Shown in pieces: positions 34,626 through 45,573 of a stretch of DNA of 64,000 nucleotides. The position numbers and the translations under genes are program-made. The notes beneath the pieces were generated by a model. That model had not been told where the DNA came from, ran no database searches, and saw nothing but the letters and a program-made list of their open reading frames with translations. Positions within the stretch are counted from its first letter, which is position 1. Each line of letters starts with the position of its first letter. The DNA comes from Rana temporaria (taxonomy: Eukaryota; Chordata; Amphibia; Anura; Ranidae), in contig NC_053489.1 in NCBI RefSeq assembly GCF_905171775.1, forward strand, positions 397,957,483-398,021,482, read 5' to 3'.

Positions 34626-34757
34626 TAGCCTCACACAGACTCTCCTGTCGTCCTGTCCCCTGGCATCTCAATACAGTGGGTGTCATATCCTCGAAGATAC
34701 AACACCCCTGTATCGAGATGCGTAGGGGAGGGGACAGGACGGCAGGAGAGTCTGTGT
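34626..34757. repeat. inverted repeat (hairpin), about 130 bp
   Basis: CACACAGACTCTCCTGTCGT and its continuation CCTGTCCCCT pair with AGGGGACAGGACGGCAGGAG and AGTCTGTGT. A second pair is CATCTCAATACAG/CTGTATCGAGATG. It resembles a small foldback; TIR family unknown. Confidence 0.65.
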
Positions 34758-35728
34758 CAGGCAATTTTTATTCATTTATCTCCCCTAGTTTGTATATGGT
34801 CATACCATTTTTATATGTATTCCAACTATAAGTAGCAATTATTTAGGCTATAATATTAGTTATTTTGCTATTGTGTTTATTTTTATTAAATTGTTTTTCT
34901 TCAGATATCTGGCAAGATATCTATTCCACCTCTTCCCTACCTCTACACTGGTTAACACATGTTTTCAATTTTTGCCATTTTGCTGTAATGTTGTTTTCTA
35001 CCGCTATTGCCACATGAGCGGACTTCCGGGTCATACAAGCACCCTAGTAAAATGTTTCCTATACGAAAGATCGCCTTAGTGTGCATGTGCGGACCTCCGG
35101 GATAGCCGGAGCGCATGACGCATGCACAAACCAGCAATCTACATGCATGTCATTGCAACAAATCTAGTAGTGACAAGTGAGATCCAAATTAAATTTGAAT
35201 ATATGCTTTAATTCATTTTAATAAATGAGAGTGTATCTTAAAATGGGGTGGTGAAGTTCTGTCAATTTATCACCCTGGATGCTGCACTATTAGAGGCATA
35301 TTGGAAGGGGAATTGCACTTTGTGCAAAGCGTGTCTAAAACTCAAAGGGCATACCAGGAGTCGCTGATGACCGCTGTGGAGCTCTTCTTAAAGGAAAATT
35401 GCACTGCATGCAAGGTGTGTTTGACCCCTTGTAGGGTCTAACAAGCAACATTGCACTCGGTGATGGGTGAAATTTTTTAGAGTGGTGTGGAGTCTCAGTG
35501 AAGCACGTTGGATTAGAAAATTCCTTTTTTGCACCTTTATAGGAAGATTTTTCACATATATGTCACAAATGGACTCCAATTGAACTTTGTGCCCTTTATG
35601 AACTTTATTGTTATTTATATGTTGATTTTGTTTATATATATTTGGTTTACCAGCAGCGCTATCACATTTTATTACTTTATTTTCTTTACTTGCAACAAAT
35701 ATAGTGAAGAGAAAAATTTTTTTTTTTA
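34758..35728. other. unassigned AT-rich sequence
   Basis: A TTGCACTKTGTGCAAAGCGTGT-like phrase is repeated at 35310 and 35398 (diverged direct repeats of about 90 bp). No gene is visible. Confidence 0.3.
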
Positions 35729-35966
35729 TCAATACTCACCATAATTTTTGTTCCTTGGTCCATTCTCATTTCAGCACACTTTGGGTTAACTCCTCCAATT
35801 AACCCCCAGAAACCCCTTCTTTCAGCCTAATAAAACAATGCCCTCCCCTTCCCCTCTTGTTCTATTGTGTAGCAGCAACAGGCCATTTAGGGAGGGAATG
35901 CAAATTATTCTGACGTGAGCACAGACTAGGAAAGGAAAATTATGGTAAGTATTGATAACAATTGTC
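35729..35966. mobile_element. short element with inverted ends TTATCAATACTCACCATAA
   Basis: TTATCAATACTCACCATAATTT at the left pairs with AAATTATGGTAAGTATTGATAA at the right. The interior is pyrimidine-rich. CACTTTGGG occurs just inside the left end and just outside the right end. It may be a DIRS-like terminal derivative, but this is unproven. Confidence 0.45.
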
Positions 35967-37000
35967 AGTTTTTCTGATCGTCCTACTGTCAGCTCACTTT
36001 GGGATAGCCAATATAGGGTGGGATAGAAAAGACAAATTAGCCAGATTCAATGCTTCACCACACTTTAATTAACTCAATAAAAAAAACTGACATACCACCG
36101 CCGTTACAAATATAGAGGAACTAGCAGGACTACGTATAATTTATTTAGAATTTCAACGTTTCGAATTTCCTAATTCCGATTTTTCGAATTTCTGAATTTT
36201 GAATTTTCGAATTTCCGAATTTCATGCTGTCTGATTTTCGAATTTTCAAATCTCAGAATTTTCTAATTCTGAATTTTTAAATTTTCTAATTCCAAACTTT
36301 CAAATTCCGAAATTTCGAATTTTTAATTTACGAATGTCGTACTGTCATGCTTTTCGAATTTTGCATTTTCGAAATTCAAATTTACGAATTTTCGATTTTT
36401 CAAAATTTAAATATTCCAATTTCTGAATTACAACTTTTCACATTTTCGAATTATGAAATTTCCGAATGTTCGAACTTTCAAATTTTCGAATTTCCGAATT
36501 TTTGATTTTTAGAATTTCCGAATTTTCGATTTTTCAAAATTTTCAAATTTCAGAATTTCAAATTTTAGAATTTTGAATTTTAAGGATGTGAATGATGCGC
36601 TTATTCTAATACCCTTTTATGTCAAAACATGCAATATAACAATAGCATCCATCAATAATCCTTCTAAGGTAGGGATAGCACAAACTAAACTATTATCTGT
36701 AGTTCAAGTGGCTAAAAAGACAATATGCATTTTCAAATTTCGAATTTTTTTTTAATTTTCAAAATCCGAATTTAAAAATTTCCTAATTCTGACTTTTCCA
36801 ATTTCCGAATTTTTTTATTTCAAATTTTCGAATTTCATGCTGTCATGCTTTTCGAATTTTCAAATTTTCAAATTTTACATTTTTAAAGTTTCCGAATTTC
36901 CAATTTTCAAATTTCGTTATTCTGAAGTTACGAATTATCTGAAATAACGAATGCCGCATCTAAACAAATGAAATGGAACAAATTATTAATAAATAATATT

Positions 37001-37520
37001 TTTTTTTTTTTTTTTTTTTTTTAAAGTGTATTTTGTGCGTGTACTCGAGAGAGGAGCCGGACTGCAGGAGTTGGGAGTAGGCAGGCCTCCCCCAGAGGCA
37101 ATCTGCCACCTTTCTCCATGCCCCGGGTGGCAATGGCGGGTGTGTGAGGGGGTCCTCCCACACAGCCCGCCCTACCTGCTCCGCTTTGAAGCCCAACGGG
37201 GCAGAGGGACTCCCTATAAGGGAGTGAGAGGATTAGCCCGCTCAACCAGCCCCATTAGTCCTTTGCCTCTCTTTAGAGACCGCGTGGTCAATGTGCGTGT
37301 GTTAACCCAATTTAAAGTGCGTGTGTAGGTGTGGTGGTTTTTGTGGGAGGGGGGTGGGCGTACTAAGCACAGGCTTACCTTGCATAGCACACCCACCGGG
37401 AGCCGGGCTGAGACCACCAAACTCAATTCACATGAAGCCGAGACCGGGATCCAAACCTCTAGCTGCAGAGGTGAATGGCTTGTCAGCGCAGTGCCAATCG
37501 CGTTGAGCCACCGCAGCTCC
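37001..37520 (-). mobile_element. tRNA-derived SINE, minus strand
   Basis: From 37520 leftwards the minus strand starts GGAGCTGCGGTGGCTCAACG, with an A box TGGCTCAACGCGATTGG and a B box GGTTTGGATCCC about 30 nt further. Both are the internal promoter parts of RNA polymerase III genes. A body of about 430 bp follows and ends in an A-run (T-run at 36999-37022 on the + strand). AATAAATAATATT at 36988-37000 recurs at 37534-37546 and may be the target duplication, though the surrounding AATA repeats make this ambiguous. Confidence 0.7.
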
Positions 37521-37819
37521 TTATAAATAAATAAATAAATAATATTAATAATTAATAATAGTAATAAATGTTGTTGTTATTATTATTGTTATTTATAATT
37601 ATTTGATCTTTACGTTCCATTTGTTTAGATACGGCATTCATTTATTCAGATAATAGGTAACTTCAGATAAATCCATACTCGATAAATTCAGAATTCTGAA
37701 ATGCAAAAATTCGAAAATTCCTAATTTGTGAATTCAAAGATCCAAATTTTTTCAAATTTCGGATTTTCAAATTTTCAAAATTTTGAATTTTCAAATTTTG
37801 AATTTCCAAATTTCAAAAT

Positions 37820-37860
37820 TAGGATGATGACTGTTTAGTTGAAACGCATCGGGTGGATCC
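37820..37860 (+). other. decayed hammerhead-like/Penelope tail motif
   Basis: GATGATGA...TTGAAACGCATCGGG has the same layout as the better preserved motif at 51188-51241, but the first core C is A and helix II is very weak. Probably inactive. Confidence 0.4.
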
Positions 37861-37998
37861 ATTCACACACATCGCTCTTGCACTTTGTGATATGCCTATG
37901 ATGTTCTTCCAAATGTGAGTGTTCATTTTTAAAAATGTTTAATAAATACTAACTTGATACAAATTTGAAACAAATTAATAATAAATAATAATAAAATG

Positions 37999-37999
<1 letters not shown>

Positions 38000-38045
<46 letters not shown>

Positions 38046-38046
38046 G
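38000..38046. repeat. (TTA)n microsatellite
   Basis: About 15 units of ATT/TTA. Confidence 0.9.
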
Positions 38047-39366
38047 TTATTTATAATTATTAGATCTTTACGTTCCATTCATTTAGATACGGCATTCGTT
38101 ATTTCCGATAATTCGTAACTCCTTGCATTCACTGAAAAATGTGTATAAATCTTGCGCCTAATAAATGAAAAATTTTTAATTTAAATATAAGCCGCTATCC
38201 CCAACTGACCAAACTGGAGAGACGTAGCGAAAAAGATTAATTTATAGTAATATATTAATGGGGGCGCTCAAAAAATGAATAATACAAAAATTAATTGATT
38301 ACTAATATAAACACCAGCCTTGCCACACCATCTGAATTGCTAAAAAATTGTGTGTGAACCTATAAGAAAAAATTAGAACAGATGAATTAGTTTTAAATAA
38401 TAAAGTGCACTAGTAAAATGTAAACCACGGGTATTGTTGTGAAACAAATATGAACACCACTGTGTAAACCCGATTAATATATTGACTCTAAACCCAACTG
38501 AATGGGACCAGAACCATAAAGTGATACTGCTTGCAATGCAATTGCCAAAACAAAACAGAACTGAACCAGTCTTAATAAAGTCCTTGAAAATAAATTTGTG
38601 CAAGAACACAAAAGTGACAATCTTGATAGTGGTTTTCTTGAAAAACATCCATTGAAGGAACCAATCCAAAACTTTAAGTGACTTGCTACATTCACCTTCA
38701 CCACAGTTGCAAACAATAAACGACACCCAAAAGTGCTCAAGGTAAGGATGGCAGCTTCCCAGAGCACATTGACCCTTTTAATTAAAATGCCTGCCAGTGT
38801 GTGAGAAGCTCTGATCTCGTCTGCATCAAATCCCTCTATCCGCCATCATCCATTATAACAACAAGCACGTTAGACCTCTTTTTAAATTTTTTATTAAAAG
38901 GGTCAATGTGCTCTGGTAAGCTGCCATCCTTACCATGAGCACTTTTGGGTGTCGTTTATTGTTTGTTTACTGTAGCAAATCACTTTAAGTTTTGGATTGG
39001 TTCCTTCAATGGATGTTTTTCAAGAAAACCACTATCAAGAGTGTCACTATTGTGTTCTTGCACAAATTTATTTTCAAGGACTTTATTAGGGCTGGTTCAG
39101 TTCTGTTTTGTTTTGGCAATTGCATTGCAAGCAGTATCACTTTATGGTTCTGGTCCCATTCAGTTGGGTTTAGAGTCAATATATTAATCGGGTTTACACA
39201 GTGGTGTTCATATTTGTTTCACAACAATACCCCTGGTTTACATTTTACTAGTGCACTTTATCATTTAAAACTAATTTATCTGTTCTAATTTTTTCTTATA
39301 GGTTCACACACTATTTTTTAGCAATTTAGATGGTATGGGCAGGCTGGTGTTTATATTAGTAATCAA

Positions 39367-41773
39367 TTAACCCCCTTGGCGGTAAACCCGAGCGTGACTC
39401 GGGGTGGGTTTTTTATGTTGCGATCGGTATCCCCGAGTCACGCTCGGGGTGGATGTGCAGAGAGCGCAGCCGTGTTCCTTACCTTCTCCAGGCGATCCAG
39501 CGATGATCTATCATTGCTGTGATCGCCGCCGAGACCCCCACCGCGCCGTCCATCGCTAATCTGACTTCCTGGTTCCGTTCCCTGCACCGCAATGGTGCAT
39601 GGGAGCGGAACTGGGAGGGAAATTCAAAAGTTGCACCAACACAAACACATAAAAAGGTGGTGATACAATGTAATCTGAGAGGATTACACTGTATCACCTT
39701 GAAAACTGACACCGTGCCCTTTCAGTGCCCCTTGCCATTGTCATTTGTGACATATAAAACCATATAAAACCCTATAAAAAATGGCATCAAAAAAGCGCTG
39801 TCCTCCAAATGCGCTTTTGGATCAGCTGAGCGACAGCGATAGCGACATAGTTGATCGCAGATCAGAGCGACAGTGAATCGTGGGGAGATTTATCATCTGG
39901 ATCTGACACTGAGACTGATCCAGAAAGTGACGCCGCCGATGATCCCGCACCTGACCTGAGTGATGTGCACACTTGGTGCCCTATAGACAGCGATGCGGAC
40001 CAGGCAGCGCCCCCGAGGTTCCGATTCACTGGATCTCCTGGGATGAAGGTTGATGTGGAGGCCAACAACCCTCTGGCGTACCTGACACTTTTTCTATCTG
40101 AGGAGGTAATTTTTAAAATTGTGACAGAGACCAATCACTACCACGATCAGCAATCTGCTACGCTGCGTGGCAGATTTTCCAGATCCAGAAATAGGACCCG
40201 GTCACTGAGGAGGACATCTGGAATTTTCTGGGACTCATCATCCTTCAGGGGGTGGTGGGCAAACCGCTCCAGAAATGGTACTGGACCACCAATAAGATGC
40301 TGGCCACTCCATTTTTTGGCACTGTGATGTCCGAGTATCGTTTTTCACTAATTATGAAAAACTTACACTTCGCCAACAACGAAGAATTTGACGAGGCCAC
40401 GCATCCTGCGCCAAAGCTAAAAAAAATCTGGGAGGTGTGCCAGATGATTGTCGCCAACTTTCAGCGGACCTATGTGCCAGAAAGGGATGTCAGTGTGGAC
40501 GAAAGTCTGATGGCCTACAAGGGACGCCTGAGTTGGATCCAATTTATTGCGTCCAAAAGAGCGCGCTTTGGCATCAAATTTTATATGCTCTGTGAATCAT
40601 CCACCGGGTATATATGGAATGCGGTCATTTACACCGGGAAAGGTACAAAGTTTAATCCGAGGTACAACCGCTATGGGATGGCCACATCGTCTGTCCTTTC
40701 ACTGCTGGACCCATTACTGAACCAGGGATACTGCATGACAACGGACAATTTTTATACGTCACCGGAACTTTATGAGGTTTTGCTCCTCAATAAAACGGAT
40801 GGGTATGGTACCGTTAGGCCAAACCGGCGTGACATGCCATCTACGTTTGGCAAGAAGAAATTAAAAAAAGGAGAGATGGTTGCCTTTCAAAAGGGTAAAA
40901 TGATGGCAATGCGCTGGCGAGACAAAAAGGACGTGTGTCTCATGAGCACTGTGCACAGCACCTCCACTACCATGGTCCGCACAAAATACGGAAAAGATGT
41001 GCTGAAACCACAAGTCGTGATCGACTATAACCACACAATGGGAGGTGTCGACCAAGCCGATCAGGCAATGACATTTTACCCGGCGATGCGAAAACAACAA
41101 AAGAAGTACTATAAAAAGATTTTCAAGCATCTCCTTGAACAATGTCTTTGGAACGCTTATATTCTTTATAAAGAAAACATGAACATACCTCTTGTTCATT
41201 CTGACTTTATATGGAAGGTGGCTGAGCAGATCTTTATCAATCACCCAACGCCATGAGTATCTGCTAACAGACCCGGACGACGCTCTGTTGACGTTGGGAA
41301 TCCAGAACGCCTGACAGGTCGTCATTTTGTAGAATTTGTACCGCCAACCGCACGAAAGTTAGCGCCTACCAGGATGTGCGTCGTTTGCTGTTCCAAGAGG
41401 GATGAAAATGGGAAAAAAGTCCGAAAAGAATCAAGGTACTATTGCCCAGATTGCAATGTCGGACTTTGTCTAGTTCCCTGTTTCAAACTGTTTCACACTA
41501 TGGATGTGTATTGAATTTCTTTCTTTGACTAATTTCTTTATTTTTCATTGCTTTATTGAATAAAATTATATTATTGATTAATTATAATTCATGTGTTTGT
41601 GTTTCAAATTTATCACATCTGGAATGTCTACTAGAGTCTTGTTTTGGTCAGGTTTAAGTAAGTAATTACTAAGAATTGCAGGCCTATAATACATATCACC
41701 AAATTTCCATGAAAAAAATTGTACCGCTTTCGGTACGTAATTCCAGACAGAATCATACCGCCAGGGAGGTTAA
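39367..41773 (+). mobile_element. piggyBac element, TSD TTAA
   Basis: The 2.4-kb element is bounded by TTAA (39367-39370 and 41770-41773). The terminal repeats are CCCCCTTGGCGGTA and, inverted at the right end, CCTCCCTGGCGGTA. Just inside the left end an 18-bp perfect inverted repeat (CCCGAGCGTGACTCGGGG and its complement, about 39387-39448) can form a hairpin. It encodes one transposase, annotated separately, in the same orientation. The host foldback arm on either side is continuous once one TTAA is removed. Confidence 0.9.
39781..41514 (+). pseudogene. piggyBac transposase, recently broken
   Basis: The frame opens with ATG at 39781 (MASKKRCPPNALLDQLSDSD), an acidic N-terminus usual in piggyBac transposases. 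It then shifts to the +2 frame at about 39850-39870 and back at about 40170-40195. The catalytic part is continuous from there: DVSVDESLMAYKGR (D at 40498), TTDNFYTSPEL (D at 40744) and MGGVDQADQ (D at 41050) correspond to the three known catalytic aspartates. A TGA at 41254-41256 interrupts it. The same frame then continues to a cysteine-rich C-terminal domain (CVVCCSKRD...YYCPDCNVGLCL...C...H) ending in TGA at 41512-41514. This domain binds terminal DNA in known family members. Full length would be near 578 codons, normal for the family. Two frameshifts and one stop suggest a young but dead copy; a domesticated host gene is unlikely because the transposon ends are intact. Confidence 0.9.
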
Positions 41774-41812
41774 TTTTTGTATTAATTTTTTGAGCGCCCC
41801 CATTAATATATA

Positions 41813-42125
41813 ACTATATATTAATGTTTTCACTACATTCACTAACAGCCAAATTTGAAAGGAAATTCTGATAACTTAATAATAACTAACTATTAAATTA
41901 TAGGTTAGTTAGTTATTATTTCATATTTCCGGGTTTTCGAATTTTCGGATTTTCATTCTTTTGAATTTTCAGATTTTCATTCTTATTTTCGGATTTTCAC
42001 ATTTCGAAATTTCAAATTTCCTAATTTTAAATTTTCTAATTTCCAATTTCAGAAATTTCCATTTTCTGAAATTCGAAAATTCTGAAATTCCGAATTTTCA
42101 GAACTAACTAATTTGTCAAAATTAG
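41813..42125. repeat. AT-rich CGAATTT-phrase repeat and TA-rich palindrome
   Basis: ATAATAACTAACTATTAAAT and the complementary GTTAGTTAGTTATTAT form an inverted repeat near 41878-41922, followed by scrambled CGAATTT phrases as at 36130-36960. Confidence 0.5.
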
Positions 42126-42273
42126 TTAAAAAAATGAATTCGGAACTAAACCAATGGTAAGGGGTGTTGTAGAGGTTGCAAGGAGTGCAGAGGTGGGAGA
42201 ATACAAGGCCATGGGCGTTATCATTAGAGTGTGTCCATTGCATCAGGTAAAAATAAGAGGTTGGGTTGAGGCA

Positions 42274-43194
42274 AGACATGTGCGTTCCCGTTCGTAACTA
42301 ATGGATTTTCGTACGAATTTGTTAGTATTCGTACATTCGGATCAATTCGAACATCCGAAAAGCTGAAAGAACCAAAATACGAAAATTACGGAATTACGAA
42401 TAAGCAAAATAACGAACAAGCGAAAATACAAACGTATGATTGGACAATCTTACTAAAATACGAAACACCGAAAAAGCAAAAGAACTAAAATTACATCTAT
42501 TTGCATTCCGTATTTTAAATCCTTTGTCTGTTCGTATTTTCATTCGTATGTTCGTATTTTCATTTGTGTGTTTTGTAAATCCGTTTCTTTGTCTGTTCGT
42601 AAATTTGTGTACTTGTATCGTTCGTCGAATGGACAATGGGCAGTGTAGCTTATCTCTTTTGTGCTGAGTCACATTGTACAGTGTAAAGCCTCGTACACAC
42701 GATCGAACTTTAAACAAACTTTTCCGTGGATTTTTGTCTGAAGGGAGTTGGCCGGACTTTTGAAACCGAAAAAGTTTGTCCTATAGAGCGTACACACAGT
42801 CGGATTTTTTGGAAAACGCTCATTTTGACGTTTGTTGGCAAAAAGTCAGACCGTGTGTACGGGGCTTAAGAGAAAGTATATCTTAATACGAATTAGCCGC
42901 GTGTTGCTATGTATTTACGAAAGTACAAAATTACGATTCCATTAAACAAAAATTATTATCTAACAAAATTACGAATTTCAAATCAACGAAAATAAATTAG
43001 ACAGAATTACGAATCATTCAGTATAAACGAAAATAAATCTGTTACGAAAATACGAACGGGTACGAATAGGAAAACTTTGAGTATTACGAATCTTTACGAA
43101 CCTACGGAACGAGACGGAACAAAAAAATACGAAAATGTTTGTTGTGCAGACGAAACGGAACAAAAAAATACGAAAATGTTTGTGCACATGTCTA
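42274..43194. mobile_element. element with AGACATGTGC ends and 9-bp TSD GTTGAGGCA
   Basis: The ends are AGACATGTGCGTTCC and, inverted, GTGCACATGTCTA. GTTGAGGCA occurs directly on each side (42265-42273 and 43195-43203). The interior is full of TACGAAAAT/ATTTTCGTA phrases. A TWA MITE sits inside. A related copy ends at 57369. Nine-bp duplications are usual for Mutator-like elements, but no transposase supports that here. Confidence 0.5.
42687..42866. mobile_element. PIF/Harbinger-type MITE, TSD TAA
   Basis: The ends are AGCCTCGTACACACGATCG and CCGTGTGTACGGGGCT, with TAA at 42684-42686 and 42867-42869. Only 180 bp. Confidence 0.7.
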
Positions 43195-43203
43195 GTTGAG
43201 GCA

Positions 43204-43893
43204 TTAAGAGATCATTGAGGTGTTAACCAGGGGCATTAAAGTAGTCACCAAAAATTATTGTCCAGGATGTGGTAGGGTATATCCTGAGAATGATAAAGAA
43301 AAAGTAGGGTAGCCAATCAGAGAAGCTCCAAAAGGGCAATAAATCACATCAATTCTTAGAGAAACTTGAAAAAACAGAGAGGGATAATGGAGGTGAAAGA
43401 TGAACTTGAAACGTGCTTTGTGGGGATAGAAGTATTCCAACTCCATGTGACTTTTGTCCACTTAGTCCAGTGGAGGCCACCATGGGAGAGGACTTCCGGA
43501 GAGGCAGAGCTAGATTCCTAATTTAGGAGCCTGCAAGATATCAGCTATGTCAGTTTTCAGCATGACAGTGGATAATATCAATTTCAGCAGGGCAGCCATG
43601 TTTAAAATCAAATCCTTCAAAAGGAACAGAGAAGAGATAAGAGATCATAATGCATAATCAAATTGCCATGAAAAACTGCAATAATACCTGGGCAGAAATA
43701 ACAATTGGCTGTGCAATGCCCCTGGCTGTGGCAGCATGGTTTATTCCAACCCTTCTAACTAAAATGTTGCTGAACAGCTCGGAAGGTATTGGGAAAAACT
43801 GAATCTAGTGGCAGGATCAACAAGTAACAAAACTATGTTACAGGGAGGACTACAAAAAACAATAATTTGTGTGTAATTTTAGACTTCACACTC
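43204..43893. other. unassigned non-coding sequence
   Basis: Nothing recognisable is present. Confidence 0.35.
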
Positions 43894-43896
43894 TAA

Positions 43897-44247
43897 AGCC
43901 TAGCACACATTGGCCGAATGTCGGGCGGCATCGGCCGATTCAATAGAAGCCAGCCGACATTCTGCCCGTGTGTACAGCAGCCAGTCCAACAGAAGCTGGC
44001 CAGCTTCTGTCAAAGGGGCATGACTGAATAAGGTCTGCCGATTGGCTCCCAATCAGCATTCTCAGCCAATGGCTGAGAGAGCTGACCGTAGAGTTTTGCC
44101 AGCCCCCCCATCACATCACTATAGCTCATCAGGGGAGATCATTGTACTAACATTGCATACAGAGGCTCCTCCTGAGCTGTCAGGGTTTATTTTCATTTAG
44201 CCCTGCTGGGTTGAACGAAATAAAAAATTAATAGTGCGTACCAGGCT
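43897..44247. mobile_element. MITE with AGCCTAGCACACA termini
   Basis: The left end AGCCTAGCACACATTGGCCG and the right end TAGTGCGTACCAGGCT are loosely inverted. TAA lies on the left. Internal GCCGACATTC/GAATGTCGGGC inverted blocks occur near 43915-43965. Confidence 0.5.
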
Positions 44248-44793
44248 TACGCTATTACTTGAAACATTGGTGGTTTCATTGCCAAAATGGGTACTTTCTC
44301 ACTTCCAGCATGGCTGTGTTTGCTTCATGCATTAAGTCAGATGCATTGATTTGGTGTTCAAAATGAAGTTTACTCAGCACATGGAAAAACTCCTTTAGTA
44401 AATCGCCTCTACTGACGACTTTTCTCTGATCCCTCTATGTGAAATACACTAATCTAATTGTCTGCCTTTTTTTAATAATCTATCGTGTACCTTTCACTAT
44501 TTTTCATGCTTTCTAAAAATATATCAGTGAAAGTAAAAAAAATGACTGTTAGCCTGATTGTTCTTCTTGGGATTCAGATCAAGATTCTATAGAGAAACTA
44601 TAGTCTTTTTTGCTTATATTTGTTGAATCTTATATTTGTTGAGTGATCCTTGATAACAGTGTTATTTAAAATCTTGCCATTCAGACTTGCGTTAGCCCAA
44701 GATTTGCAGCAATTGTGGGACAAAACTGACATCTAGTGGTTATTTGCAAATATAACAAGTCTCATAATGATTTCCATCCAGCAAGGTTACTTT
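44248..44793. other. unassigned AT-rich sequence
   Basis: Nothing recognisable is present. Confidence 0.35.
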
Positions 44794-45150
44794 GGGCTCC
44801 TTCACACATGCAGTGCCCACCGAAAAGAAATAGATGTTTGATTGAGGCATTGACAGCATTTGGCAGATCATGAGAAAGAATTAAATTGCCTCCTCGCCAT
44901 CTGATTTAACCCTGTAAATGCCACACTAATACGTCACAATTGCATGCAGTTATAGGGCAGTTGTGGTGCAGCCCCATAGACTTGCATTGGTCTGAATTCA
45001 GTGCCAGTAACGTCTGACGAATGCTACATGCTCTTTTAATCCTTGCTGTGTCTTCATGACCATGTTCATGCGGGGAGCGTTTGAGGGTGGTAAAACTGTG
45101 GCTCAACCGCCTGGTTTTACCACCCACAAGCTGCATGTGTGAAAGAAGAC
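44794..45150. mobile_element. MITE with CTTCACACATGCAG termini
   Basis: GGCTCCTTCACACATGCAG at the left pairs with CTGCATGTGTGAAAGAAG at the right. GCATGCAG/CTGTATGC-like motifs occur inside. No coding sequence. Confidence 0.5.
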
Positions 45151-45331
45151 AAAAAAAATATGTCTGGGCAAAAAAAACATATCCAGTACTTCTTTGCAAC
45201 ACATTCCCTCTTGTTTTATCGCTATACAAGTACAGAAAAATACCTGTTTGATCAGATGCTGTATAAGCTGGTAACGGCTTTCTCTTTGATTACAGAGGGG
45301 AGGCAGGTATGGGTGTACTTTCTTCCCCTCT

Positions 45332-45573
45332 CAGGCTGGGTTCACCCTATTGCGAATTGGATGCAGAGATTTTGACTGGTTTTCTATGGAGTCAGTTCAC
45401 ATATCTCCGGTGCGGCTCCGGTGCGAATTTGCACAGGAGCCCTGTGCATTTTTTGGTCCATTTCAGGTCCGAATTTAGACAAAAATTCAGGCTGAAATCA
45501 GACCTGAAACAGTGAACAGGAACGCACTGGACCCCTGCTGTGAGCTGCATGCAAACAGTGTGAACCCAGCCTC
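45332..45573. mobile_element. MITE with AGGCTGGGTTCAC termini
   Basis: AGGCTGGGTTCACCCTATTG on the left and CAGTGTGAACCCAGCCT on the right are inverted repeats of at least 13 bp. Length about 240 bp. Confidence 0.6.

Larger units (their letters stand above)
36130..38135. repeat. AT-rich foldback family built of CGAATTTYC phrases
   Basis: 36130-36960 and 37680-37830 consist of scrambled TTTCGAATTTCCGAATTT-like phrases. The phrases GAATTATCTGAAATAACGAA and GCCGCATCTAAACAAATG (36935-36975) are inverted at 37615-37675 and directly repeated near 38070-38130. The SINE at 37001-37520 lies at the centre of the palindrome. No coding sequence is present. Confidence 0.6.
38220..41812. repeat. foldback repeat, right arm split by piggyBac
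   Basis: The left arm (38220-38780) and right arm (38883-39370 plus 41771-41812) are inverted copies of about 530-560 bp around a spacer of about 100 bp. Matches include GACCCTTTTAATTAAAA/TTTTATTAAAAGGGTC at the loop, GTGATACTGCTTGCAATGCA against its complement near 39123, and GAGCGCCCCCATTAAT (41795) against ATTAATGGGGGCGCTC (38255). Both arms give similar meaningless open frames. Confidence 0.85.

Noticed and set aside
38373..39288. similar 80-117 codon frames at 38373-38767 and 38945-39288 as a gene pair
   Set aside because: They are the two arms of one inverted repeat, and the translations have no domain.
40252..41256. 334-codon open frame as a host PGBD gene
   Set aside because: It lies between intact piggyBac termini with a TTAA duplication and has upstream and downstream parts in other frames or past a stop; a domesticated gene would not keep this arrangement.
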